Source of the DNA: Paenibacillus woosongensis
GTDB lineage: Bacteria > Bacillota > Bacilli > Paenibacillales > Paenibacillaceae
Assembly (NCBI RefSeq): GCF_009725165.1
Contig: NZ_WNZW01000001.1
Location: 930,001 to 994,000 of the forward strand
Direction: 5' to 3'
DNA: 64,000 nucleotides
How positions within the stretch are numbered: position 1 is the stretch's first letter; each line of letters begins with the position of its first letter. Below are positions 34,262 to 43,163 of the stretch, piece after piece. The notes under the pieces were generated by a model, which made no database searches, was not told the DNA's origin, and worked only from the letters and a program-made list of their open reading frames with translations. A program made the position numbers and the translations under genes.

Positions 34262-35653
34262 TTATTTTGCCTTTTCTGCTGCCCAGCTCTCCGTGAACAC
34301 CTTCACAACTTCATCCCAGGATTGGTTGCCTTGAACGTATTGCAGCAAAGCATCTCCGAACTGATTCTTGAACTCCTCGCTCGGGAACGCCGCGAACGTC
34401 CAAGGAACAGAGGTCACATCCTTCTCCATCCAGGACATCACTTCTTTGGCCAGCGGGTCAGCCGGCTTCTCGTTTTCATTAAACGTATTGAACGGTGCGA
34501 TAAAGCCCAGCTCCTGCGTTACATAAGCTTTTCCCTTATCACTAGTGAACAGCCATTCCAGGAAATCGATCGAAGCCTGCTGCTTCTCAGGCGACACTTT
34601 GCTGTTGATCGCAAGGTAGTTCTCTGTACCGATGGCCAGACCTTGCTTCTCTTCGCCGCTAACTCCGGTGTAGATCGGCAGGAATTTGATATCCTCCGCT
34701 TTAACCACGTTGCCGCCTACTTCGTTGATTTGGCCCCAAGCCCAGTTCCCGTTCTGAACCATCGCCGCTTGTCCCAGTGCAAATTCAGCCATAGAGTCAG
34801 CTACGGACTTACCTCCCAGCAGCGCCCCCTTCGTCACGGAATTGTTCGTATACAGGTCAAAGATATTCTTGAAGTTGTCCGCATATTTGAACTGTACTTC
34901 ATTCGCTGCCAGACCGGCCAACACAGTGTTGTCGAACTCCGTATTATCATTGAATTCATAGTACAGCGGCAGGTTGGCCAAGTGCGTCTGCCATCTCCAT
35001 TGCTCACCAGCGCCAAGCGAAGTAGATGCGAATACGCCTTTGATGCCAAGCTGATCCTTCTTCGCCGTCATGTCCTCGACAACCGCTTTCAAAGTACTAA
35101 AGTTGTTGATTTCGGACGCGGACGAAATAGAGACCGCTTTATCCGGCAGTGCAAAGTATTTCTGCATGATCGCATCATTATAAATAATGCCGTAGCCTTC
35201 CACGACGTAAGGGATGCCGTATACGCCGCCTTCACTTGTCACCGCGAGGCTTGGATCGGACAAGTAGCTATAAAGCTTCGAATCTTTCAAGTCCAGTGTG
35301 TAATCCTTCCATGCTTGATAGCCAACAGGTCCGTTGATTTGGAAAATCGTCGGAGCATCCTTCTTGGAAATTTCCGATTTCAATTTTGTTTCATAAGTAC
35401 CGCTTGCTGCCGTAACAACTTTGACCTTAACCCCTGTTTCCGCTTCATAATCCTTCGCGATCTTCTCGTATACTTCCGCAATCTCCGGCTTGAAGTTCAG
35501 GAAATAAATTTCCTTGGCTCCGCCAGAAGCTCCTTCGCCTTTGGCGCCATTCTCCCCGGCGGCCGAATTATCACCCTTGCCGCACGCTGCAGCCAGTACA
35601 GTTACCAGAGTGAATACAAGCATAATCCCCAGCATTTTCTTCAGCTTGTTCAT
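34262..35653 (-). CDS. Sugar ABC transporter substrate-binding lipoprotein
   Basis: A 463-residue extracellular lipoprotein. The signal peptide ends in the lipobox LAAAC (Cys about residue 24), followed by a Gly/Ser/Asn-rich linker. The mature part is a family 1 sugar-binding protein (YEKIAKDYEAETGVKVKVVT, APTIFQINGPVGYQAW, ALGQAAMVQNGNWAWGQI). It is the first gene of the importer operon and lies behind a promoter with LacI-type operators. Substrate unknown. Confidence 0.95.
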   Translation of the reverse strand: MNKLKKMLGIMLVFTLVTVLAAACGKGDNSAAGENGAKGEGASGGAKEIYFLNFKPEIAEVYEKIAKDYEAETGVKVKVVTAASGTYETKLKSEISKKDAPTIFQINGPVGYQAWKDYTLDLKDSKLYSYLSDPSLAVTSEGGVYGIPYVVEGYGIIYNDAIMQKYFALPDKAVSISSASEINNFSTLKAVVEDMTAKKDQLGIKGVFASTSLGAGEQWRWQTHLANLPLYYEFNDNTEFDNTVLAGLAANEVQFKYADNFKNIFDLYTNNSVTKGALLGGKSVADSMAEFALGQAAMVQNGNWAWGQINEVGGNVVKAEDIKFLPIYTGVSGEEKQGLAIGTENYLAINSKVSPEKQQASIDFLEWLFTSDKGKAYVTQELGFIAPFNTFNENEKPADPLAKEVMSWMEKDVTSVPWTFAAFPSEEFKNQFGDALLQYVQGNQSWDEVVKVFTESWAAEKAK

Positions 35654-35691
35654 CGTCTAGACCCCTCTTCCTTAATGAGTATCATTCGTCA

Positions 35692-35816
35692 TGAAAACGC
35701 TTTGGAATAAACATGATAGCGTTTTCGGAAACGTTTCCGAAAATGGGATCGGAATCCTTTTCGGTAACGTTTTCGGTGACAACGTTATAGTAGCACAGGA
35801 AACCCGAAGTTCGCAA
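35692..35816 (-). promoter_or_regulatory. Promoter of the sugar ABC operon with LacI-type operators
   Basis: Minus strand: TTGCGA (35816-35811), 18 bases, TACTAT (35792-35787). Downstream lie an imperfect operator, CGGTAACGTTTTCG (about 35762-35775), and a perfect 22-bp palindrome at 35722-35743 centred on CGGAAACGTTTCCG. A partial catabolite (cre-like) match, TGAAAACGCTTT, is at 35692-35703. Two operators behind the start site fit roadblock repression by the LacI-family protein at 31303. Confidence 0.75.
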
Positions 35817-35907
35817 TGCTATTTGCTGATTTTCAAAACATGTAATTCTTTCAGTAAGCTTTCAGCGTCCATTCACTTTGAATTAAACCGGTCAAGGTGA
35901 TTCGGGA

Positions 35908-36108
35908 ATCTCCGCACAAATGAATCTTCTCGCGTAAATCGAGACAGCGATGAGTCATATCGCCGTCTCGACCAGTGAAATCGCCGGCGGTACGGAGCAA
36001 ATCAGTACAAAGCATCCAGCTCAGCGCCATGAGCGAGGTCCGATGCTGCGGCCGGATAGCTGTCCGCCATGGCCGAGAAGCTGCGGAATATGACCTCTGG
36101 ATTACGGT
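35908..36108 (+). pseudogene. Decayed methyl-accepting chemotaxis protein, signalling-domain remnant
   Basis: In the plus frame the DNA reads ISAQMNLLA, stop, IETAMSHIAVSTSEIAGGT-EQIS. In the next frame it reads SIQLSAMSEV, then after another shift LSAMAEKLRNMTSGLR. These match, in order, the MCP hairpin tip (ISAQTNLLALNAAIEAA), the later SxSxEIAxGTEQIS repeat and the C-terminal 'LSAMAEKLR' tail. There is an internal stop, a deletion and at least two frameshifts, and the rest of the receptor is missing. Clearly a relic; nothing functional is expected. Confidence 0.7.
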
Positions 36109-36117
36109 GTAGCATGA

Positions 36118-36345
36118 GAGGGAATTGCTGGGATCGAGCGGAATGATGAGGACGGGTGGGAATGTTGGGATGGATCGGATTGATGAGATTGATGGGAACA
36201 ATAGGGGCGATGTGGATTATGAGAATAATAGGAATTATGGGACTAATGTAAGTAATGAGATTATTGGGGGTGATCGGACTGATTGGAGTGATGAGATTGC
36301 CTGGAAACGATGGAACTGTTGGACTAATGGTGGAATTGGCTGAAC
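36118..36345. repeat. Degenerate GAT/GRA-rich low-complexity stretch
   Basis: A strand-biased purine-rich tract made of degenerate units such as GATTGATGAG, GATGGGAAC, GGAATTATGG. In one minus frame it reads as alternating Pro/Ile/Asn (TPISPITPNNLI), the mark of a decayed tandem repeat, not a gene. Confidence 0.5.
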
Positions 36346-36369
36346 TCGCGGGACTGGTCAACCCGCTAA

Positions 36370-36547
36370 CGGACAGGAGATCCGCTAATCGTGCAAATAG
36401 GCCCTCTTTCGCTATGCTTACGGACACTGGTTCCGTTATTCGACCAAATTGACCGTCACAAACAGGCTTTGAGAAGCTATAGCGGAACATAGGTCCGTTG
36501 GTTCTCAAGATTCCCCGTTAATTCACAAATAGCGTCCCCTGTGTCCG
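36370..36547. repeat. Array of four spaced mini-hairpins CGGA-N7-TCCG
   Basis: CGGA, seven bases, TCCG at 36370-36384, 36421-36435 and 36483-36497, and a mutated fourth (CGTC, seven bases, TCCG) at 36533-36547, spaced 50-62 bases. Related TAAT/TTCG and CAAAT blocks lie between them. Confidence 0.5.
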
Positions 36548-36663
36548 TTTAGGCTTGCACACATATTCAGCTGCCCAGCCAGCCATCCAAGCCATACAGC
36601 ATACAAGCTGGTAACCAGCCGCCGACAACCAACTAACTCACCAAGGCAATAGCAGATATGTAA

Positions 36664-36706
36664 AAAAGTTAGACGGAAAACGCGATGTTTTCCGTCTAAC
36701 TTTTAT
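36664..36706. terminator. Bidirectional terminator of the calcium ATPase gene
   Basis: Perfect 18-bp stem (36664-36681 with 36687-36704; core GTTAGACGGAAAAC) with loop GCGAT and A/T tracts on both sides. Confidence 0.9.
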
Positions 36707-36742
36707 TTTAGGGACTTGTCGGACAGCCACTTCTCCATGTAT

Positions 36743-39367
36743 TTATTTTGCTGTTCTGAGGCGCATGAACACCTTAATCAACTCGTTTATAAGGAGCGGA
36801 ATCAAGGCCAGCCCAATGACCACGCCCCAATCGGCGAGGGACAGGTTATGCACTTTGAAGGCCGCAGCCAGGAACGGAATGCTGATCGAAGCAAACTGCA
36901 GAGCCAGCCCGGCAATAACCGCGCCGACCAGAAGCTTGTTGGAGAACAGCCCGACCTGGAAAATGGACTTCGTGTCGCTCCGCTTCGTAAAGGAGTAGAA
37001 CAGCTGCGATGCGGCCAATACAACGAAAGCCATCGTCCGTGCATACGTCATCGCTTCATCGGAAATATTCGCCGAGGTCATGCTGAAGCCATGTTCTCGC
37101 AGCCCCAAGTAGAAGGCGACCAAAGTTAGAGAACCGATCAGAAGACCGCCGAGAATCGCCCGGAAAGCCGCTCCGCCGGCAAAGAAGCTCTCCTTCGGAT
37201 CCCGCGGCTTCCGCTTCATCACATCCTTCTCGCCCGGATCGACGCCAAGCGCGATCGCCGGCAAAGTATCTGTCACCAGGTTGATCCAGAGAATCTGGGT
37301 CGCCAGGAGCGGCAATGGCCAGAAGAACAGAATCGAGGCCAGAATCGCTACAACTTCGCCGAAATTACAGGACAGAAGAAACGTGACCGTCTTGCGGATG
37401 TTCGCATAAATATTGCGCCCTTCCCGGATCGCGTGCACGATGGTCGTGAAATTGTCGTCGGTCAATATCATGTCGCTGGCGCCCTTGGAGACGTCGGTTC
37501 CTGTAATGCCCATCGCCACGCCGATGTCGGCGTTCTTCAGAGAAGGCGCATCGTTTACCCCGTCGCCGGTCATTGAGACGATATTGCCTTGCGCTTGAAA
37601 TGCTTTGACAATTTTAACTTTGTGCTCTGGCGAGACACGGGCAAATACCCGGATATTCTTGATCTTCTGGGCAAAAGCCTCGTCGGAGAGCTCATCGATT
37701 TCCGCACCCGTCATACTCTGCTCGATCGAGCTGGCAATGCCGAGCTCTTTGGCGATCGCCACGGCGGTGTTGCGATGGTCGCCGGTAATCATGACCGGCG
37801 TGATGCCCGCCATTTTCGCTTCGTGAATGGAATCCTTCACTTCGACTCTTGGCGGATCGATCATGCCGACAAAGCCCAGAATCGTCAAATCCTGCTCCAT
37901 CTGCTCAGGCTCCAGCATTTCCTCGGTATCCCTATAGGCTGCACCGAGAACCCTCAAAGCATCGTCCGACATCCCTTCGGCCGCCTGCAAGTATTGCTGC
38001 TTCAGCTCCTCGGTCAGCGGAACAACCTCCCCGCCCACAACGGCCGAGGTAGAGATCTTCAGCAGCTGGTCGATGGCCCCTTTCGTATGGACACGATAAC
38101 CCTGTCTCGTCTTGTTTAGCGTAGACATGAGCTTGCGGTCGGAGTCGAATGGCTTCTCGGAGACCCGCTTGTACTCCGCTTCCAGCGATTTTTTCATAAT
38201 ATTGTTCTGCTCGCCATAAATGACAAGGGCCACTTCCGTCGGGTCGCCCGTACTTTCCCCGTTCTCATGGGTCGCGTCGGAGCAGAGCACGAAGGTCTTA
38301 ATCAGCTCCACCGGAGGTTCATCACCCAGCGGCGTAGCGGTATAGTATTTTACAACCGTCATTTTATTCTGGGTCAAGGTACCTGTCTTATCCGAGCAAA
38401 TGATACTGACGGAGCCCAGTGTCTCCACGGCGGGCAGCTTCTTCACGATCGCATGAATCCGCGACATTCGGGTCACGCCCAGCGCGAGAACGATCGCAAC
38501 GATGGCCGGAAGCCCTTCCGGGATCGCCGCTACGGCTAGACTGATCGCGGTTAAGAATAGCTCGAACAGATCGCGTTTCTGAATCAGCCCGATCACGAAA
38601 ATCAAGACGCAGATGCCGATGGCGATATAGCCCAGCGTTTTGCCGAGCTCCTCTAATTTTTTCTGCAGCGGGGTCAATCCTTGCGTATCCTCATCGAGAA
38701 TGGTGGCGATTTTCCCCATTTCCGTATTCATTCCGGTCGCTACGGCAATCCCTTCTCCCCTTCCATAGGTTACAAGGGTGGACATGAATGCCATATTGGA
38801 CATATCGCCAACCGTGATTTTGGGATCGTCCAGACGTGCTTCGGCGTCTTTGTCGGAAGGGACAGACTCCCCGGTCAACGCGGATTCCTCAATCTGCAAA
38901 TTGGCGCTTTCCAGCAGCCGAAGATCAGCCGGTATGTATCGACCTGCATCCAGTATGACAATATCCCCGGGTACGATGTCCTCCGAGTTAATCTCCCTCA
39001 CCTCACCTTGACGGCGAACGAGTGATTTAGGCGTGGTCATTTGCTGCAGGGCTTCAATGGCTTTCTCCGCCTTTTGCTCCTGGAATACACCGATCAGCGC
39101 ATTCAGCAGAACGACAGCAAGAATAATGATGGCATCCACATATTCGCCTACGATGAGCGTAACTATCGCTGCGCCCAAGAGCACATAAATGAGCATATCC
39201 TTTAACTGGGCCAAAAATAGAGCGACCATGCTTTTTTTCGGCTTGCCCTTTAATCTGTTCGGCCCGTGCTGCTCCAGCCTCGCGCGTACTTCTTCATGAG
39301 AAAGCCCGACAGCCGGATCGACCTGCAGCTCCTTGAGCACTTCTTCCTGCGATTTCAAATGCCACAT
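36743..39367 (-). CDS. Calcium-transporting P-type ATPase (SERCA/PacL type)
   Basis: An 874-residue P2-type ATPase that exports Ca2+ (or Mn2+) across the cytoplasmic membrane. In order: cation_ATPase_N (about 1-70), actuator with TGES in ALTGESVPSD, membrane helix 4 with VAAIPEGLPA (Ca site), phosphorylation site CSDKTGTLTQNKM, nucleotide-binding domain with KGAIDQLL, hinge TGDGVNDAPSLKNADIG, and four to six C-terminal membrane helices. Length is normal for the family. AGAGGTG precedes the ATG. It is monocistronic. Confidence 0.96.
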   Translation of the reverse strand: MWHLKSQEEVLKELQVDPAVGLSHEEVRARLEQHGPNRLKGKPKKSMVALFLAQLKDMLIYVLLGAAIVTLIVGEYVDAIIILAVVLLNALIGVFQEQKAEKAIEALQQMTTPKSLVRRQGEVREINSEDIVPGDIVILDAGRYIPADLRLLESANLQIEESALTGESVPSDKDAEARLDDPKITVGDMSNMAFMSTLVTYGRGEGIAVATGMNTEMGKIATILDEDTQGLTPLQKKLEELGKTLGYIAIGICVLIFVIGLIQKRDLFELFLTAISLAVAAIPEGLPAIVAIVLALGVTRMSRIHAIVKKLPAVETLGSVSIICSDKTGTLTQNKMTVVKYYTATPLGDEPPVELIKTFVLCSDATHENGESTGDPTEVALVIYGEQNNIMKKSLEAEYKRVSEKPFDSDRKLMSTLNKTRQGYRVHTKGAIDQLLKISTSAVVGGEVVPLTEELKQQYLQAAEGMSDDALRVLGAAYRDTEEMLEPEQMEQDLTILGFVGMIDPPRVEVKDSIHEAKMAGITPVMITGDHRNTAVAIAKELGIASSIEQSMTGAEIDELSDEAFAQKIKNIRVFARVSPEHKVKIVKAFQAQGNIVSMTGDGVNDAPSLKNADIGVAMGITGTDVSKGASDMILTDDNFTTIVHAIREGRNIYANIRKTVTFLLSCNFGEVVAILASILFFWPLPLLATQILWINLVTDTLPAIALGVDPGEKDVMKRKPRDPKESFFAGGAAFRAILGGLLIGSLTLVAFYLGLREHGFSMTSANISDEAMTYARTMAFVVLAASQLFYSFTKRSDTKSIFQVGLFSNKLLVGAVIAGLALQFASISIPFLAAAFKVHNLSLADWGVVIGLALIPLLINELIKVFMRLRTAK

Positions 39368-39524
39368 TAAAGAAACACCTCTTATTTTTGATAAAATACA
39401 TGCAGTGTTACCTATATTGTAAACCGAATCGATCAGAAATAATCGACCGGATTAATACTATATACGAACCAACATGCAAGATGTACTCAAAAATCAACCT
39501 AGGTTTTGGAATAACTTAACATAC

Positions 39525-39560
39525 AAAAAGGGAAGCTTCCTGAAACGGCCTCTTCCCTTA
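39525..39560 (-). terminator. Terminator of the tail gene cluster
   Basis: Stem AAGGGAAG/CTTCCCTT (39528-39535 with 39552-39559), followed on the minus strand by TTTG. Confidence 0.65.
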
Positions 39561-39584
39561 TAGCAATAGCCGACTACTCATGCT

Positions 39585-39692
39585 CTATATTTTTCCCCTA
39601 TTAACCGTAGACGCAGGCTTTTCCTTGGTTAAGATGTGTATTGCTCCGCTACTATAATTGAGTGCGATAACATATCCCGGTAATTTCGTCAT
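39585..39692 (-). CDS. Possible 35-aa peptide at the end of the tail cluster
   Basis: ATG at 39692 on the minus strand, reading MTKLPGYVIALNYSSGAIHI and ending NRGKI. It lies between the last tail gene and the terminator, in the same direction, with only a weak site (AAGGCG) that is itself part of a small hairpin, ACGCC-GTAA-GGCGT. Small accessory peptides are common at this position in tail operons. Function unknown. Confidence 0.35.
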   Translation of the reverse strand: MTKLPGYVIALNYSSGAIHILTKEKPASTVNRGKI

Positions 39693-39722
39693 AAATAGTA
39701 CGCCTTACGGCGTTCCTTATAG

Positions 39723-40004
39723 TTATTCTGCTATTTCAGTTTCCATAACTTCCTCATACCTCTCAGCCAGGTGTTCATAGTTGCAAATACCGATAGTCCC
39801 TTTATCATTCTTATACACAAACTGTCCCGGGATGGCCACGAGCTCATGAGCCCCATCTTTTAAGGTTAATGACCTCAGCACACCTTCGGGCGAGAAATTA
39901 ACTGATACCCCCATACCTGTTAGTAATATGATCGTATGGATTGACGACAAATCTTTAAATTCGACTGCTTCAACGCGGTCTTTGGATTGAAAGATTCTAA
40001 TCAT
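39723..40004 (-). CDS. Hypothetical protein behind the tail fibre gene
   Basis: A 93-residue protein with no recognised domain: alternating strands (VEAVEFKDLSSIHTIILLTG, SLTLKDGAHELVAIPGQFVY) and an acidic C-terminal helix. The ATG at 40004 follows AAGGGGGTTGAAG; the frame is open further into the fibre gene. It is co-directional with and directly behind the fibre gene, so it may be a fibre assembly factor or a minor tail protein. Confidence 0.6.
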   Translation of the reverse strand: MIRIFQSKDRVEAVEFKDLSSIHTIILLTGMGVSVNFSPEGVLRSLTLKDGAHELVAIPGQFVYKNDKGTIGICNYEHLAERYEEVMETEIAE

Positions 40005-40023
40005 CTTCAACCCCCTTCGAATT

Positions 40024-41229
40024 TTACGCGTATAATAAAGTTCCACGTAATGCAGCTCTTCTTGTAATACCTATGGTAGCGTCACCAAGGTTGTATCTTA
40101 GATCACTCTTGAACACGAGCGACATCTCTCCAGTGTTGTCGAAGCCTTCCGGTATGGATATTCTACTTATAGCTTGTGACCTGGGGAATTCCCGCTCCAC
40201 ATTTGCAACAACAGAGCTAGTTAATGTTCTCTTTAAATCCACAACGAATGCATATATATAGTGCGTTATATAAGCCCCTCGGTTGTCGCTAACCCTATAG
40301 ATTGTACAGTAGTTATTATTACGATCTTTTAAACTGAGTGAAAAATCTCCAGCACCCTTGGTGCTATTCGAGGTCGCACTATAAACATAAGTAGAGCTTA
40401 TCAATTCATCTGAACCAAGATATGGACTACTGGCCAAAAATGATAATTTAGTAACCCCCGCTGGAATAGTTAAGATTAGCCTATCATCTATTCTCGGTAC
40501 TGTTATATCTCTCATATAGTAGTACAACTCTGGCATAGGATAGTTTAAATCAACCACCGCATTCGGCATGGTGTATGAACCAGCAACCCCAAACATACTT
40601 ATCCCGTTTTTTATATACTCCGACTTCAAATTCGGTTCACCTAGAATCGTAATTGGACTACTATAATAACCCGCCGCTTTTGTCTGATTCGTCGTCCCGG
40701 GCGTTACAGTACCACCCGCGCCCCAATTAGGCATGCTCCCGGTCAGATTATTAGCACTAACATTACTAAACGTCTTGCCACTCAATACGTCCGCTGCAAC
40801 TGCATTCCCGGTCGCCTTTACGATAGAGTTGAGTTTTGTAATGAGCGTATCCCAACTCTCGCTCGTGGATGCCGAAATCCCTTTGGCAACAAGCGCGGCA
40901 ACCACTTCCGCTTTCCGCTCATTGCCAAGCTGAAAAGCCGAATCAGCCCTCGATTGCGCAGTTGCGGCAGCTGTATTCGCCGCATTCGCCGTAGTTTGCG
41001 CTGCTGTGGCCGCATCATAGGCCGACTTTACAGCTCTAGGTGTTGCTGCCAAAGTCTCGCTAGTGCTGTTCGTAGCACTGGACAGCTTCACAATCCCCGC
41101 CTCCGTTACTGATGCCGGAGGGATTTCGATATGATCTACATCTTGACGTAGTTGATTGATCTCTTCCCCGATCGCATTCATATCCTGCGGCTGAACCGTG
41201 TCGTTCAAACTCCAGTCTGTCTTCGCCAT
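40024..41229 (-). CDS. Phage tail fibre / receptor-binding protein
   Basis: A 401-residue elongated protein. The N-terminus (NDTVQPQDMNAIGEEINQLR) is the baseplate-attachment part seen in PBSX-type fibres. A Phage_fiber_2-like stretch follows (ASVTEAGIVKLSSAT, AATPRAVKSAYDAAT), then an Ala-rich coiled coil (about 70-105), a YYSSPITILGEPNLKSEY-type repeat region and a beta-rich C-terminus from about 220 with no family match that I recognise. That last part probably sets target-cell specificity. Gene order: directly after the small baseplate gene. Confidence 0.82.
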   Translation of the reverse strand: MAKTDWSLNDTVQPQDMNAIGEEINQLRQDVDHIEIPPASVTEAGIVKLSSATNSTSETLAATPRAVKSAYDAATAAQTTANAANTAAATAQSRADSAFQLGNERKAEVVAALVAKGISASTSESWDTLITKLNSIVKATGNAVAADVLSGKTFSNVSANNLTGSMPNWGAGGTVTPGTTNQTKAAGYYSSPITILGEPNLKSEYIKNGISMFGVAGSYTMPNAVVDLNYPMPELYYYMRDITVPRIDDRLILTIPAGVTKLSFLASSPYLGSDELISSTYVYSATSNSTKGAGDFSLSLKDRNNNYCTIYRVSDNRGAYITHYIYAFVVDLKRTLTSSVVANVEREFPRSQAISRISIPEGFDNTGEMSLVFKSDLRYNLGDATIGITRRAALRGTLLYA

Positions 41230-41231
41230 TC

Positions 41232-41510
41232 TTATACCTCCTTAACTTGTACCGTATGCAGCAGAAGAGTATCTGTCGTGATCGGTACATAAACGTTATT
41301 GGTTGTTTTAATGTTGTTATTCGCATCCTTAAGCTCAATTTTCGTAACTAGCGACACATCGGTTGCCGGGACGATATACTGCATTCCCACGGTTGAACCG
41401 GTTACTTCCTTTACATTAAAGCTCGTAATCTCGACCGTATCATTCAACACGACCTTCGAAATATTCGCATCAACAAATCGAGCCACATCATTCAAAAAAG
41501 AGCTTACCAT
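41232..41510 (-). CDS. Small tail/baseplate protein
   Basis: A 92-residue beta-rich protein (VVLNDTVEITSFNVKEVTGS, MQYIVPATDVSLVTKIELKD, NVYVPITTDTLLLHTVQVKE) found in this position in PBSX-like and other Bacillota tail clusters, sometimes with misleading enzyme names. Its ATG overlaps the stop of the DUF2313 gene (TGATG), and GGAGGTG lies upstream. Confidence 0.7.
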   Translation of the reverse strand: MVSSFLNDVARFVDANISKVVLNDTVEITSFNVKEVTGSTVGMQYIVPATDVSLVTKIELKDANNNIKTTNNVYVPITTDTLLLHTVQVKEV

Positions 41511-42091
41511 CACTTAATCACCACCTCCGGGCCGAAGTCGGCAAATGGTTTTCCTCCCAGCTTCCACTCGCCTAGTTTATAGTTCCAATCGATTTCCTTG
41601 CCAGTTATCCTCTCTTCCAAGCCGATGACATCTCCTAAACTGGTCTGCTGCTGGTAGATCATATTCGCTGGCTTTAACACTTTAACCGTATGTTCAACCT
41701 CTTTAAATACGGCTGCATCATCAAGATTGGTTGTGACGGTTAACATAAAGGCTTGTGGATCGACACTGACAATTGTTAGTCCGGCCCCCACCAAAAAATC
41801 GAGCTGACGCTGCAAATACCGGACTGTAAACGGCGGTTTCGTAGAATACCGATTGATCAGCCGCTTTCTTCTGAACTCTAGCGTTTCTGTGGCAGGGTCG
41901 GCCTGTATGCCTAGAATCTTTTCCCGTCGTTTAATCGCCTGCATCGAAGCACTAACTACGAACTGGTCATCCAGCAATTGGTTAATGGCCTTCTCGACAC
42001 TGATCCATTCCTGCGACTCCGTCTCTGTCAATTCCACAAAATCCACGACATCATGGTATAAGACCGGGAGGTACTGCATGATCCTATTCAC
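41510..42091 (-). CDS. DUF2313 (YmfQ-like) baseplate wedge protein, XkdU-like
   Basis: A 193-residue protein of the YmfQ/DUF2313 family. MQYLPVLYHDVVDFVELTET and FRRKRLINRYSTKPPFTVRY are typical, followed by a domain that ends WKLGGKPFADFGPE. In Mu-like and PBSX-like tails it follows the baseplate J gene and links the wedge to the fibre. It overlaps the J gene by eight bases. Confidence 0.85.
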   Translation of the reverse strand: MNRIMQYLPVLYHDVVDFVELTETESQEWISVEKAINQLLDDQFVVSASMQAIKRREKILGIQADPATETLEFRRKRLINRYSTKPPFTVRYLQRQLDFLVGAGLTIVSVDPQAFMLTVTTNLDDAAVFKEVEHTVKVLKPANMIYQQQTSLGDVIGLEERITGKEIDWNYKLGEWKLGGKPFADFGPEVVIK

Positions 42092-43163
42092 TCAACGTCA
42101 CCGTCCCCATGATTGGGATCTGTTCATCGGTCAGTACGACATTCGCTGCCGCTCCATTCAGCATCGTATGGGTGACATCAACCACACCCTGCACAGTCAA
42201 AATGCGAGATTCGATGTGCGCGACGCGAACGATCAGGGATGGGTCATTGGTCCACGATTGCCGAAGGAATAACAGATAAGCACTTATCGCATCTTCAACA
42301 TCACTTTGTACTTGTCCCAAAACTGCTTCAGGAGCTAGTGTCAATGACACTGCGACATCCATTACGCACGCCTCGGCCCCCGTGATTGTTACCTCGTGAC
42401 CTATCGGCGCCAGTCCCAGGCCCTGGCCTTGATTTTGTTCTGGATCAATCCTCGTTTGAACCTCGTCGATCAGTGTTTGAGACGGCTGGCTGAAATCGGC
42501 TGCGAGAATTGTTGCCTTCACCGTCCCCCCGCCATTCCATGCCGGAAATACTTTAACACCGCCTACACCGGAAATTTCGTTAATCTTTTTCTTGTAATCC
42601 GCGATGTTGCCGCCAAAAGGCTGCTCGTTAATCGCATTCATGTACCGCTTCCGCAAGGCTTCATCACTTTCTGCATCCTCTCCCGGAATGAGTACATCCG
42701 TCAGTTCAGCACGAACCAGGCCTGTAACATAATTAATGGGAAGCATTCCCCCATATTCCTGATTGCCGACCACCCCTGGCGTCTCACATTCTACAACCCA
42801 CTCGCCTGTGGCGATCCTGCTGACTGCAACATAATCAAGATCGTTGATCGAGAACCTGGAACCTGCAGGCACATCGATAGGAACGTTATTGGAGCCATAG
42901 AACAAAGCTTTCCGCCTTGCTTTCGTTGCTGGTTCACGGTGAATCCCGAACTCGGCTGTACGCCGTTCCAAATATTCTGCTGTGGCCGTATCGGCGTATG
43001 CAAGGTTGTTGTTTATGTCCAGCTCCATATACATCTGGGCCAGCTCCGCTGCAGCAGGAGCCAGAGCGTCGTAAATGATGGATCCCTGGCGTTTATCGAC
43101 ATTATGGGATACCTTATCTAGCATTCTTTGCAAAATATGTTCATAGGTTTGTTGTTCATACAT
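42084..43163 (-). CDS. Baseplate J-like protein, XkdT-like
   Basis: A 359-residue baseplate wedge protein of the J/gp47 family. It shows QGSIIYDALAPAAAELAQMY (about 22-41), GIHREPATKARRKALFYG, GEDAESDEALRKRYMNAI (about 158-175) and GVGGVKVFPAWNGGGTVKAT. It forms the wedge that holds the fibres and triggers sheath contraction. Eight-base overlaps with both neighbours show tight coupling. Confidence 0.93.
   Translation of the reverse strand: MYEQQTYEHILQRMLDKVSHNVDKRQGSIIYDALAPAAAELAQMYMELDINNNLAYADTATAEYLERRTAEFGIHREPATKARRKALFYGSNNVPIDVPAGSRFSINDLDYVAVSRIATGEWVVECETPGVVGNQEYGGMLPINYVTGLVRAELTDVLIPGEDAESDEALRKRYMNAINEQPFGGNIADYKKKINEISGVGGVKVFPAWNGGGTVKATILAADFSQPSQTLIDEVQTRIDPEQNQGQGLGLAPIGHEVTITGAEACVMDVAVSLTLAPEAVLGQVQSDVEDAISAYLLFLRQSWTNDPSLIVRVAHIESRILTVQGVVDVTHTMLNGAAANVVLTDEQIPIMGTVTLSE

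Noticed and set aside
33971-35710. 579-codon frame antisense to the sugar-binding protein gene
   Set aside because: Shadow frame: the opposite strand encodes a clear lipoprotein with signal peptide, and this frame has no family features.
36002-36508. 168-codon minus-strand frame rich in Pro and Ile
   Set aside because: It is a read-through of a degenerate tandem repeat and of the MCP relic on the opposite strand; no start signals.
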